The position numbers were made by a program, and so were the translations under genes. This document shows positions 17,702 to 26,028 of a stretch of 39,272 nt of DNA, piece after piece. The number at the start of each line of letters is the position of its first letter. Position 1 is the stretch's first letter. The stretch spans positions 1 to 39,272 of the forward strand of contig CANGGP010000028.1 of assembly GCA_947453445.1 (NCBI GenBank), given 5' to 3'. This DNA comes from Sphingobacteriaceae bacterium (GTDB taxonomy: Bacteria; Bacteroidota; Bacteroidia; B-17B0; Aurantibacillaceae). The notes beneath the pieces were generated by a model. It did not search any database and was not told where the DNA came from. It saw only the letters and a list, made by a program, of their open reading frames with translations.

Positions 17702-18766
17702 TTATTTTTTTACACGTATCAATGTTTCTGATTGGGGAATAAATTTTCCAATGGCTTTGCAATAATCTTGTAAGCCGTTTTGGGCCATTAAACGCGATAA
17801 ATCTTCAAGTCCACTTTCATCAACGGCAAACATTAAGCCCCCATTGGTTTGCGGATCAGGTAACAACTGAAACGATTGCATGGCATCGACCGCTTCATCT
17901 ATTTTTACAAAAGCGCTATAGGCATTCCAATTGCGGTAAGTGGCATCGGGAATACAATTTAATCCCAAATAATATTCAATGCTTTTCATTTTTGGGATGG
18001 CATCATAATACAATTCAGCCGATAATTTGCTGCCTTCGGTCATTTCATGCAAATGGCCCAGCAAACCAAATCCCGTAATATCGGTCATGGCTGTTACATA
18101 GGCTTTTTCTCCCAGCAAGGCACCAAATTTGTTCAAGGTAATTAATTGTTTAAGCCACACTTGTTGATCTTCTTCCTTTAAATGACCACGTTTTTGTGCT
18201 GTTGAAAGTATGCCTGAGCCCAAGGCTTTGGTGAGAAAAATATAATTGCCTGCTTGTGCCGTGTTGTTTTTTTTAAGCATGTTTTTTTGAATCAGGCCAT
18301 TGACCGATAAACCAAAAATGGGTTCGAGGCTATCGATGCTGTGCCCGCCGGCCAAGGGAATGTTAGCTTCTTCGCAAATGCTACGTGCGCCTTCAAGCAC
18401 ACGTTTGGCAAGCGAAGCAGGAAGTTTATTCACCGGCCATCCCAAAATGGCCAATGCCATCATCGGCTTTCCACCCATGGCATACACATCGCTAATGGCG
18501 TTGGCTGCAGCAATTTGACCGAATTCAAATGCGTCGTTCACAATTGGTGTAAAAAAATCGGTGGTAGAAATTAAGGCCTGGTTGTTGCCAAGGTCGTAAA
18601 CCGCAGCATCATCATTAGAGCTATTGCCCACCAATAAATTTTCGTATTGCTTGCCCGAAACATTGCTGTGTAAAATTTCTTTTAAAACTTTCGGTTCTAT
18701 TTTGCAGCCGCAACCAGCGCCGTGCGAAAATTCAGTTAAATTATATGTTTTATTTTCTTGGTTCAT
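17702..18766 (-). CDS. selD: selenide, water dikinase
   Basis: Makes selenophosphate from selenide and ATP, the selenium donor for 2-selenouridine in tRNA and, where present, for selenocysteine. The 354-residue protein has the active-site motif GAGCGCK at residues 16-22. Cys19 stands where some homologues have selenocysteine, so this gene needs no UGA recoding, and Lys22 is the conserved lysine. SNDDAAVYDLG and TDFFTPIV carry metal-binding acidic residues, and ALAGGHSIDSLEPIFGLSV-type residues complete the AIRS-like fold. Its start overlaps the end of mnmH by 17 bases. The operon pairing indicates use for tRNA selenation. Confidence 0.95.
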   Translation of the reverse strand: MNQENKTYNLTEFSHGAGCGCKIEPKVLKEILHSNVSGKQYENLLVGNSSNDDAAVYDLGNNQALISTTDFFTPIVNDAFEFGQIAAANAISDVYAMGGKPMMALAILGWPVNKLPASLAKRVLEGARSICEEANIPLAGGHSIDSLEPIFGLSVNGLIQKNMLKKNNTAQAGNYIFLTKALGSGILSTAQKRGHLKEEDQQVWLKQLITLNKFGALLGEKAYVTAMTDITGFGLLGHLHEMTEGSKLSAELYYDAIPKMKSIEYYLGLNCIPDATYRNWNAYSAFVKIDEAVDAMQSFQLLPDPQTNGGLMFAVDESGLEDLSRLMAQNGLQDYCKAIGKFIPQSETLIRVKK

Positions 18767-19802
18767 GGCTTAAAATAACTTGTGCATTTAAATTGGCATT
18801 TGTACTATCAAAATTTAAAACATTGGTGAGGGCATCATTTGACTTGCCGCTCAGCGCACTTCGTTTATACAATCGGTCGTAATATTTTAAAATAATTTCA
18901 AAACAATCTTTCAAGTTCTTTTCCTTTAAAAAACCCAATGCCAATTTGGTTTCCAATCCACCTAATTTTTTGGTGATGCGCAAAATGGCCCTTTCAATTT
19001 TTTCTTCATCATAAACGCCATATTCATTTAAAATGTGGTTTAACCGCGCTTCGAATGGAATATCGATTTGGGTTGAAGTAGCCGAAAGCATATTCAAATA
19101 AAATTGTTTGGGAATGTTCACCTGCCCTATCCTTTGGCTTTCACCTTCAATCCATATTTTATTTCCATGGTGTTGCAATTGAAAAAGATTTTCAGCTAAT
19201 AAATTTTCAAATTGTTCTTGTGATGGTTGCGGGTGTTCGTTTAAATTTCCAAAAGTAGAGCCTTTGTGTTTAGCAATGGCTTCGAGATCAATCACATTTT
19301 CATTTTTGTTTTTGAGTTCCATCAACAAGCCTGTTTTATTGCTGCCCGTGCATCCTGAAATAACATGCAAAGGATAATTTTTTTCAAATTGTTGTAAAAC
19401 CCAATGCCGATAAACCTTATAGCCACCTTGTAAGAGATACACTTTAAAGCCATATAAATCAAGCAACCAAGCCATGGCGGCACTGCGCATGCCGCCGCGC
19501 CAACAATGCACAATGAGTTCGCGTTTTGCATCTTGGTTATTTTGAACAATCAGTTCTGCGTCATCAATTAATGTTAGGAGTTTTTTGCCGAAAAAATCAA
19601 GACCAATACGAATGGCTTTTTCTCTGCTTTCTTGTTTATAAGCTGTGCCGATGATCTTTCGTTCTTCATCGTTAAAAATGGGTAATGAAAAAGCCTTGGG
19701 CACATGTGCCCGCTTGTATTCGCCACTGCTTCGCACATCCACCACACAAACGTGTTGTTTGAATTGAAGAAATTGTTCTAAATCTATTTTGGTGATTGAC
19801 AT
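18750..19802 (-). CDS. mnmH: tRNA 2-selenouridine synthase
   Basis: Converts 2-thiouridine to 2-selenouridine at the wobble position of tRNAs, using selenophosphate from SelD. The 350-residue protein has an N-terminal rhodanese domain with catalytic Cys100 in VHCWRGGMRSAAMAWLL. It then has a P-loop region at 150-157 reading GCTGSNKT, and ends with the helical domain typical of SelU/YbbB. The residue before the P-loop lysine is Asn where Walker A normally has Gly. The ATG at 19802 is the family-standard start. It is the first gene of the mnmH-selD-nadK run, with a good upstream promoter. Confidence 0.93.
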   Translation of the reverse strand: MSITKIDLEQFLQFKQHVCVVDVRSSGEYKRAHVPKAFSLPIFNDEERKIIGTAYKQESREKAIRIGLDFFGKKLLTLIDDAELIVQNNQDAKRELIVHCWRGGMRSAAMAWLLDLYGFKVYLLQGGYKVYRHWVLQQFEKNYPLHVISGCTGSNKTGLLMELKNKNENVIDLEAIAKHKGSTFGNLNEHPQPSQEQFENLLAENLFQLQHHGNKIWIEGESQRIGQVNIPKQFYLNMLSATSTQIDIPFEARLNHILNEYGVYDEEKIERAILRITKKLGGLETKLALGFLKEKNLKDCFEIILKYYDRLYKRSALSGKSNDALTNVLNFDSTNANLNAQVILSHEPRK

Positions 19803-19821
19803 GCTTCTCTTTAAGGCATTG

Positions 19822-19852
19822 TAAACATAAGTAATTGCGGCAAGCTCTCAAA
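19822..19852 (-). promoter_or_regulatory. predicted promoter for mnmH-selD
   Basis: On the minus strand, TTTG at 19852-19849, a 19-base spacer and TATGTTTA at 19829-19822 match the Bacteroidota pattern TTTG-N19-TAnnTTTG at all but the final base. The implied transcript would have a very short leader (about 14 bases) before the mnmH ATG. No riboswitch-like fold fits in so short a leader. Confidence 0.45.
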
Positions 19853-20005
19853 GGTGTTTGTTCACTAATGCATTTTAAATTGCTTCTGAATTGTTTTTTA
19901 ATCTTTATGATGTAACAACATCGAATAGTATGACTCTTATCAATACCAAGCACTTTGTCGATTATTAGACCTAACTTCATGTAATGATCGGCATAAAACA
20001 ATAAC

Positions 20006-20773
20006 ATGAAATCAGAGGCCTTTAAAAATTTATTACTCGAAACGGGGGACCTGTATTATTTTGTAATTCGATTTTTTAAAGAATGTTTTAGGCCAAGATA
20101 TGAGTTTGCCGAATTGCTTCGTCAGTGTTATTTAATTGGCAACAAAACCTTGCCGCTGGTAGGCCTCACCGGCTTTATTATGGGCTTGGTCATCACCATA
20201 CAATCACATCCTTCGATGGAAGCCTTTGGCGCGCAATCGTGGTTACCGTCGGTGGTGTCGGTATCGCTAGTGCGCGAAATTGTGCCCGTAATTACTGCCT
20301 TAATTTGTGCAGGAAAAATTGGTTCGAGCATTGGTGCTGAATTGGGTTCAATGGCGGTTACTGAACAGATAGATGCCATGGAAGTTTCAGGCACCAATCC
20401 CTTTAAATATTTGGTGGTTACACGTGTTTTTGCTGCTGTGTTGATGTTGCCGCTTTTAATTGTATTAAGCGATACCATCGCACTTTATGGATCTTTTTTA
20501 GGTATTAATATGAAACAAGTGGTGAGCTTTCATTTGTTCACCAATCAAATATTTTTAAAATTATCCTTTGGTGATTTATTACCTTCTTTGATTAAAGCAC
20601 TTTTCTTTGGCTTTGCCATTGGGATCATTGGTTGTTTTAAAGGATTTTACACACGCAATGGTACGCAGGGAGTTGGACGTGCCGCCAATTCTGCGGTTGT
20701 ACTTTCAACCTTTGCTGTATTTATTATTGATTTGGTGGCGGCACAAATTGCAGATATTTTTCACATCATTTGA
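20006..20773 (+). CDS. mlaE: MlaE-type ABC transporter permease
   Basis: A 255-residue inner-membrane permease of the MlaE family, part of the MlaFED/MCE machine that moves phospholipid between the inner and outer membranes. It has about five or six hydrophobic spans and the family signature around residues 52-130: GLTGFIMGLVITIQS, then VSLVREIVPVITALICAGKIG and GSSIGAELGSM. The segment AMEVSGTNPFKYLVVTR is also typical. The ATG at 20006 is preceded by a 203-base region shared with the divergent mnmH gene. Its stop overlaps the next gene's start. Confidence 0.93.
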   Translation: MKSEAFKNLLLETGDLYYFVIRFFKECFRPRYEFAELLRQCYLIGNKTLPLVGLTGFIMGLVITIQSHPSMEAFGAQSWLPSVVSVSLVREIVPVITALICAGKIGSSIGAELGSMAVTEQIDAMEVSGTNPFKYLVVTRVFAAVLMLPLLIVLSDTIALYGSFLGINMKQVVSFHLFTNQIFLKLSFGDLLPSLIKALFFGFAIGIIGCFKGFYTRNGTQGVGRAANSAVVLSTFAVFIIDLVAAQIADIFHII

Positions 20774-21522
20774 GCGATAGCATTACATATTCGAAAGATC
20801 CGGTAATTAGCATCAGTAACCTAAAGAAGTCGTTTGGCAACAACCATGTTTTAAATGATTTTAATTTAAAATTACAACAAGGCGAAAACGTGGTGGTGCT
20901 CGGCAAATCAGGTTCAGGAAAATCGGTGCTGATTAAATGCATCATTGGTTTATTAAAACCCGACAGCGGCAGTATAAGCGTATATGGAGAGGAAGTGCCC
21001 GAATTATCGCAAGAAGCGCTTGATTTAATGCGGGTAAAAGTTGGATTTCTCTTTCAAGGCAATGCCTTATACGACTCCATGTCGGTTCGTGAAAATTTAG
21101 AATTTCCATTAAGGCGACATTGGAATAAACAATCGAAACAAACCTTAAATGAATTGGTGATGGAAGCTTTGGAGCATGTGGGCTTACCACACACTGTCGA
21201 CATGAAACCCGGTGAACTGTCGGGCGGCATGCGCAAAAGAATTGCTTTGGCACGAACCTTAATTTTAAAACCCAGTATTATTTTATATGATGAACCAACC
21301 ACAGGATTAGACCCCATCACCGCAAAAGAAATTAGCAATTTATTGGTGCAGCTGCAAAAAGAATTCAACACCTCTTCCATTTTAATTTCGCACGACATGA
21401 ACTGCGTTAAAATTACTGCCAATCGAATTGTGTTGCTGATTGACGGGAAATGTTATGCAGAAGGTACTTATGAAGAATTAAAAAAGTCGAATGACATTTA
21501 CATTAAACAATTTTTTGATTAA
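20770..21522 (+). CDS. mlaF: MlaF-type ABC transporter ATP-binding protein
   Basis: A 250-residue ATPase that drives the MlaE permease. Walker A is GKSGSGKS at residues 45-52, the ABC signature is LSGGMRKR at 150-157, and Walker B is IILYDEP at 170-176 followed by the D-loop GLD. The Q-loop Gln is in FLFQGNALYDSM, the MlaF-specific form. It starts with TTG at 20770, overlapping the mlaE stop codon (TTTGA), which suggests translational coupling. No ATG is available before the conserved start of the domain. Confidence 0.94.
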   Translation: MSDSITYSKDPVISISNLKKSFGNNHVLNDFNLKLQQGENVVVLGKSGSGKSVLIKCIIGLLKPDSGSISVYGEEVPELSQEALDLMRVKVGFLFQGNALYDSMSVRENLEFPLRRHWNKQSKQTLNELVMEALEHVGLPHTVDMKPGELSGGMRKRIALARTLILKPSIILYDEPTTGLDPITAKEISNLLVQLQKEFNTSSILISHDMNCVKITANRIVLLIDGKCYAEGTYEELKKSNDIYIKQFFD

Positions 21523-21525
21523 ACC

Positions 21526-22479
21526 ATGAAAGAAGAATCAGTTAACAGAGCAAAACTAGGCGCTTTTGTATTAATCGGCATCACTTTTTTGGTGTTGGGT
21601 TTGTACTTTATTGGCAGTAAAAAAAACATTTTTCATTCTTCAATAAAGGTGAGCGCAAATTTTAACAATGTAGGCGGATTGTTGCCGGGTAACAACGTGC
21701 GTTTTAACGGCATCAATGTTGGAACCGTGAGTAAAGTGTACGCCATTGCCGATACACTCATCAAAGTTGAATTTACGGTTGATGAAGACCAAATACAATT
21801 TATACACCAAGATGCACTGGCTTCGATTGGCACAGATGGTTTATTGGGAAACAAATTAATCAATCTCACACCGGGCAGAGGTAAAGCTGATTTACTCAAA
21901 GAAGGTTTTTCACTTCGCTCCATTAATCCATTACAAATTGACGTTGCCTTAAGAACACTCACCGAAACAAACAGCAATTTAAAACTCATTACCGAAGATT
22001 TAAAAGATATTTCAGGAAAGGTGGCCGGGCGAAATTCATTACTCGATTTATTTAAAGACACCATATTTGCAAGCAATGTAAAAGCCTCGATTGTGAATTT
22101 AAAAATCATGAGTAATCAGGCCTTATCAGTTACCGGCGATTTATCGGCCATCACTAACGATATTCGTAAAGGCAAAGGCAGCATTGGTGCATTAATTACC
22201 GATACCATGATGTCGAAACAAATTAAACAAACAGTTGTGACCTTTAAAAAGTTAAGCGATTCGGTGGCCATTATTTCGGGAGACTTAGCACAAATTATTA
22301 AAAACATCAACCGCGGCAAAGGCTCTGTTGGGGTTTTATTAAAAGACACCATGGTGGTGCATAATCTAAACCAAAGTATTATGCGAATTGATACCGCAGC
22401 CGGACATTTTAGTGATGACATGGAAGCACTCAAACACATTTGGCCATTTAAAAAATATTTCAAAAAGGAAAAAAAATAA
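21526..22479 (+). CDS. mlaD: MlaD/MCE-domain substrate-binding protein
   Basis: A 317-residue MCE protein, the periplasmic lipid-binding part of the transporter encoded by the two preceding genes. One N-terminal membrane anchor (LGAFVLIGITFLVLGLYFIG, about residues 9-28) is followed by a single MCE domain at about 38-117, with FNNVGGLLPGNNVRFNGINV and GLLGNKLINLTPG. The remainder is helical with a repeated motif (DIRKGKGSIGALITDTMM and NINRGKGSVGVLLKDTMV), as in Bacteroidota MlaD proteins. It follows mlaF by three bases. No mlaC or mlaB gene is nearby. Confidence 0.92.
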   Translation: MKEESVNRAKLGAFVLIGITFLVLGLYFIGSKKNIFHSSIKVSANFNNVGGLLPGNNVRFNGINVGTVSKVYAIADTLIKVEFTVDEDQIQFIHQDALASIGTDGLLGNKLINLTPGRGKADLLKEGFSLRSINPLQIDVALRTLTETNSNLKLITEDLKDISGKVAGRNSLLDLFKDTIFASNVKASIVNLKIMSNQALSVTGDLSAITNDIRKGKGSIGALITDTMMSKQIKQTVVTFKKLSDSVAIISGDLAQIIKNINRGKGSVGVLLKDTMVVHNLNQSIMRIDTAAGHFSDDMEALKHIWPFKKYFKKEKK

Positions 22480-22533
22480 GACCTTCAAGGTCTGATTAAA
22501 TTCAAAATCTTACTTACAATTAAAAATCATCAC

Positions 22534-23103
22534 ATGTACAAATTAAAAATCATCACCTCCACTGTTCGCCCCGGTCGCAAAGGACCGGTAGTAGCGGCAT
22601 GGGTTGCAGAAAAGGCAAAACAAAACGGAAACTTTGAAGTGGAAGTGCTCGAACTAGGCGAAATCAATTTACCCATGATGAACGAGGCCAACCATCCAAT
22701 TTTGAAAAAATACGAGCATGCGCATACAAAAAACTGGAGTGCTAAAATTGAAGCGGCAGATGCTTTTATCTTTGTAACAGCAGAGTATGATTATAATTAT
22801 CCGGCACCTCTGCGTAATGCCATTGAATACTTATTACATGAGTGGGCATACAAGGCTGCAGGTATAGTAAGTTATGGTGGCGTGTCGGCCGGCACAAGAG
22901 CGGCCAACAGCTTAAAAGCCGATTTGGCTACAATGGGTGTTGTGCCATTATCTCAAGGCGTTAATTTCCCCATGTTTGCACAGTTTTTCAATGATCAAAA
23001 TGAATTTGTTCCTCCGGCAGTTTCGCACACAGCAGCTGAAAAAATGCTCAATGAAATTATACGCTGGACCAAAGGTTTGGTGCAAATTAAGAATGATCAA
23101 TAA
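22534..23103 (+). CDS. NADPH-dependent FMN reductase
   Basis: A 189-residue flavodoxin-like oxidoreductase. ITSTVRPGRKGPVVAAWVAE at the N-terminus is the phosphate loop that binds FMN. TAEYDYNYPAPLRNAIEYL is the second FMN contact typical of the NADPH-dependent FMN reductase/ChrR-type family, and GIVSYGGVSAGTRAANSL is the third strand-loop. Likely reactions are reduction of FMN, quinones or azo compounds. The physiological substrate is not determined by sequence. It is separated by 54 bases from mlaD and may be read from the same transcript or separately. Confidence 0.9.
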   Translation: MYKLKIITSTVRPGRKGPVVAAWVAEKAKQNGNFEVEVLELGEINLPMMNEANHPILKKYEHAHTKNWSAKIEAADAFIFVTAEYDYNYPAPLRNAIEYLLHEWAYKAAGIVSYGGVSAGTRAANSLKADLATMGVVPLSQGVNFPMFAQFFNDQNEFVPPAVSHTAAEKMLNEIIRWTKGLVQIKNDQ

Positions 23104-23201
23104 TTAAAGAAAAAGTTTTTGATTAACGATGGACGCATATTTACCCATTTACTTCCTGGAATAAGGATTTAAGATTAAAAATAGTGAATGGAAATTTGCA
23201 T

Positions 23202-23220
23202 GAACAGCATACTGTTTTTT
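23202..23220 (+). terminator. weak hairpin-T terminator after the FMN reductase
   Basis: GAACAG (23202-23207), loop CATA, and CTGTTT (23212-23217) form a short stem with one G-U pair, followed by a T run to 23220. The stem is short, so this is only a candidate. It lies about 100 bases beyond the reductase stop. Confidence 0.3.
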
Positions 23221-23256
23221 CTAGGAAACCTCTTAATCAGTCATGTGATAAATCCG

Positions 23257-25809
23257 CTACTGAATAATAATTTTTTTCAAAAGATTTATTGATTCATTGT
23301 GCGCCCTCAAAAAATAAACGCCACTTTTTTGATCAGCCACATCAATTTCATGCAACTGCTGATTAACAAAAAATGTTTTAAGTAATGAGCCATCAAGCGA
23401 GTATAATTCGATTTGCATTTCAAGCTCAGTTTCAATTTGAATAATATCATTTGCCGGGTTTGGATATACATTCAATAGAATATGATTTTGTTGTTCATTT
23501 AAAGCGCCACAAATATTTACTTTTATTAAGACTTGTGCTTGACCTATACAACCAAAACCATTTTGACCCAACACAGAATAAGTGGTGCTGGTTGTAGGTG
23601 TTATTTGCACTTGTGATAGATTTGAAGACAATCCCGACCAGGTATAAGTACTGGCTCCAATTACTGTTAGCGTACTTGCATTTCCCTTACATATAACTGT
23701 TGGACTTGCAATGACTGTTAAGCTGGGTAATGGATTTACTTGTACAGATGTATAATGTGTACTGAAACAATTGGTGTTTAATGAACTTGTTTTGGCAATA
23801 AGTGTATAAACACTATTGCTCAGCGGACTAACGGTTTGGGTGGCGTTTGATCCCAAAGGAATTCCATTCCACGTATATGAAGATGCACCATTGGCTGTGA
23901 GTGTAGCAACAGCACCAATGCATACATTTAAACTTGAGGCAAAGGTGACACTTGGAATTATAACTGCCACGGCAATGGTTTCTGTTGCTGTACATGAATT
24001 TGAAATGCCTGTTGCGGTGGCAGTATACACCTGATACGGCGATGTTGGCATTTGTGCCAAACTAAAAGTATTTGCGCCGGTATTCCAAGTATAACTGTTT
24101 GCACCACTTGCGTACAAGGTCACCGTTTCGCCTGAACAAATCAAAGTACCAGCACTCGTTATTGAGAAACTTGGTTTTGCCAATACCAAAACAGGTAGTT
24201 GCGCAGTAGAAGTACATCCCAGTGAATTGGTGCCAATTACACTATACAATGTTGTTACACTTGGACTAACAGTTACGCTAGCCGTATTACCTGCACCTTG
24301 CGACCAAGTATAAGTGCCATTTGTGCCTGCACCACCGGCAGAAATGCCCACTGATTGTCCTTCACAAATTGTAACCAAGCTGCTGCTTGCAGTGATAGTT
24401 GGACTTGCTAAAGTGGAAATTTGAATGGTTTGTGTTCCAATACAAGTGCCGTTACCGGCTGTAACAGTATAAATGCTTGCTGCAAAAGGTGCAACAATAA
24501 TGCTTGAACCCGTTTGGGCACCGGGCATCCAAGTATAAGTTGAAGCTGCTGCTCCGGCTGTTAAATTACAAGTATAGCCTGAACAGACAACACTTGAATT
24601 CGCTGAAACATTTACCGGCAAAGGAGCAACCGTTATACTTTGCACGGCCGAAGCAGTTCCGCAGGCATTTGCCGCAAACACAGTGTATGTAGCAGTGCTA
24701 CTAGGCGTGAATAACTGTCCGTTTAAGATCCCACCCGACCAAGTATAGCTGCTAGCCCCCGTTGCCGTAAAACTTGCAGAAGCACCTAAACAAATTGGAT
24801 TTTGTAAACTTAATATTGTTAAAGTTGGTGCTGCATTATTAACACTTACGGTAAGCGCCGATGATACCAAACAACCGATAACATTCATTGCTGAAACTGA
24901 ATAGGTTGTTGTAACAGTTGGGCTAACACTGATCAATGTTGCACTTGAATTACCTGTACTCCAAGTATAATTCGTAAGGGCGTTTGTAGAAAGAGAGAAA
25001 GAAGTTCCCGTGCAAATATTATTCCCAATATTTGAGACAATACTAGGCGCAGCATTCGTAATTCTTCCTGGTACCCAATTCGACGCAGCACCTGTAAGTG
25101 TAAAGGAATTGAGTGTACCATGATTGGCATTACCCGAATAATCAGTAGCAGTAATTGAACCAGTGTTATTCGCAGTTGGAATACCTTCATTTAATTTGTA
25201 ATATGCCACTAAACCCGATTGAGGGCCACAATATTCTATCGTATCGGCGGCTATTTGGGTTTGTGTTCTTGGATAGTTATAAACTTTAACTTCATCAATC
25301 GAACCATTAAAAAAATTAATGCCGTCGGACCTAACACCAATTCTGAATCCTACAGTAGTTGTAGTAGTTAAAACTGTATAACCGGTAAAAGTAGCTGCTG
25401 CTTCCAAAGCCCCATTTAAATACAAAAAAGCATTTGCTCCACTTGTAATGCTAGGTGAATAAACGGCAGTAACATGACACCACTGCCCGGTATTGACATT
25501 GGTTGTTCCCGTAAAACCAACGCCGCCTACTTCAATTCTTAGTTTATTATTAATAACATTTAATGTAAACCGACAGCCGTTAGGTGTGGTTGAACCCCAA
25601 TCGCAAATCACCATTTGTGTTGTTATTGTGCTGGTTGTTTTTATCCAAGCATCAACTGTTCGTGGCAAATTATTAAGTACCGGAGAGCCATTGGTTGAAA
25701 CATAATTATTCACACCATTAAAAGCCAATGCCACCTGCGAATTTAAATGATTAAAAGAGAAAATTAGACCTAAAAAAAGAGTCTTAAAAAATATTGAAAA
25801 ACGTTTCAT
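23257..25809 (-). CDS. T9SS-exported LamG and Ig-repeat protein
   Basis: An 850-residue secreted surface protein. The signal peptide is about residues 1-24. A LamG/concanavalin A-like domain spans about 25-215 (VDAWIKTTSTITTQMVICDW, GQWCHVTAVYSP, NGSIDEVKVYNYPRT), typical of carbohydrate binding. Seven Ig-like repeats of about 70-75 residues follow, each with a I-C-x-G motif near the start, a YTW motif in the middle and a SPxxTTxYSV strand. The T9SS type A sorting domain is the last ~75 residues (VYPNPANDIIQIE ... KIIIQ). The likely role is adhesion or glycan binding at the cell surface. Confidence 0.87.
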   Translation of the reverse strand: MKRFSIFFKTLFLGLIFSFNHLNSQVALAFNGVNNYVSTNGSPVLNNLPRTVDAWIKTTSTITTQMVICDWGSTTPNGCRFTLNVINNKLRIEVGGVGFTGTTNVNTGQWCHVTAVYSPSITSGANAFLYLNGALEAAATFTGYTVLTTTTTVGFRIGVRSDGINFFNGSIDEVKVYNYPRTQTQIAADTIEYCGPQSGLVAYYKLNEGIPTANNTGSITATDYSGNANHGTLNSFTLTGAASNWVPGRITNAAPSIVSNIGNNICTGTSFSLSTNALTNYTWSTGNSSATLISVSPTVTTTYSVSAMNVIGCLVSSALTVSVNNAAPTLTILSLQNPICLGASASFTATGASSYTWSGGILNGQLFTPSSTATYTVFAANACGTASAVQSITVAPLPVNVSANSSVVCSGYTCNLTAGAAASTYTWMPGAQTGSSIIVAPFAASIYTVTAGNGTCIGTQTIQISTLASPTITASSSLVTICEGQSVGISAGGAGTNGTYTWSQGAGNTASVTVSPSVTTLYSVIGTNSLGCTSTAQLPVLVLAKPSFSITSAGTLICSGETVTLYASGANSYTWNTGANTFSLAQMPTSPYQVYTATATGISNSCTATETIAVAVIIPSVTFASSLNVCIGAVATLTANGASSYTWNGIPLGSNATQTVSPLSNSVYTLIAKTSSLNTNCFSTHYTSVQVNPLPSLTVIASPTVICKGNASTLTVIGASTYTWSGLSSNLSQVQITPTTSTTYSVLGQNGFGCIGQAQVLIKVNICGALNEQQNHILLNVYPNPANDIIQIETELEMQIELYSLDGSLLKTFFVNQQLHEIDVADQKSGVYFLRAHNESINLLKKIIIQ
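23510..25060 (-). repeat. seven tandem Ig-like coding repeats
   Basis: Seven diverged units of about 210-225 bases inside the LamG protein gene. The conserved core residues are NICTG, PICLG, VVCSG, TICEG, LICSG, NVCIG and VICKG, each followed about 20 residues later by YTW. The repetition is at protein level. The DNA copies have drifted. Confidence 0.8.
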
Positions 25810-25821
25810 AAAAAATTAAAT

Positions 25822-25829
25822 CAAAAGTA
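25822..25829 (-). promoter_or_regulatory. possible -7 element of the LamG protein gene
   Basis: Minus strand TACTTTTG is a perfect match to the Bacteroidota -7 consensus TAnnTTTG, 12 bases before the start codon at 25809. No TTG lies at the expected distance upstream (TTA is in its place), so the call is tentative. Confidence 0.28.
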
Positions 25830-26028
25830 CTTCATTTATAACAACCCTAATCTCTTGTTAATACTATATATCAAAGGGGAACAGTACCCAAGTTTTAACT
25901 GTGTTGGTGAAGTGGAATCATGCATGATTTAATTAAAATTCAATCTATGTTCCACATTAAATGAATCATATACCATGACTCAAATTAATTTTTCTTTTCC
26001 TGATTTTTAAATTATTAAACGAAGCAAT

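Noticed and set aside
22479-22493. Short palindrome AGACCTTCAAGGTCT after mlaD as a terminator.
   Set aside because: The usable stem is only about 5 bp and no T run follows.
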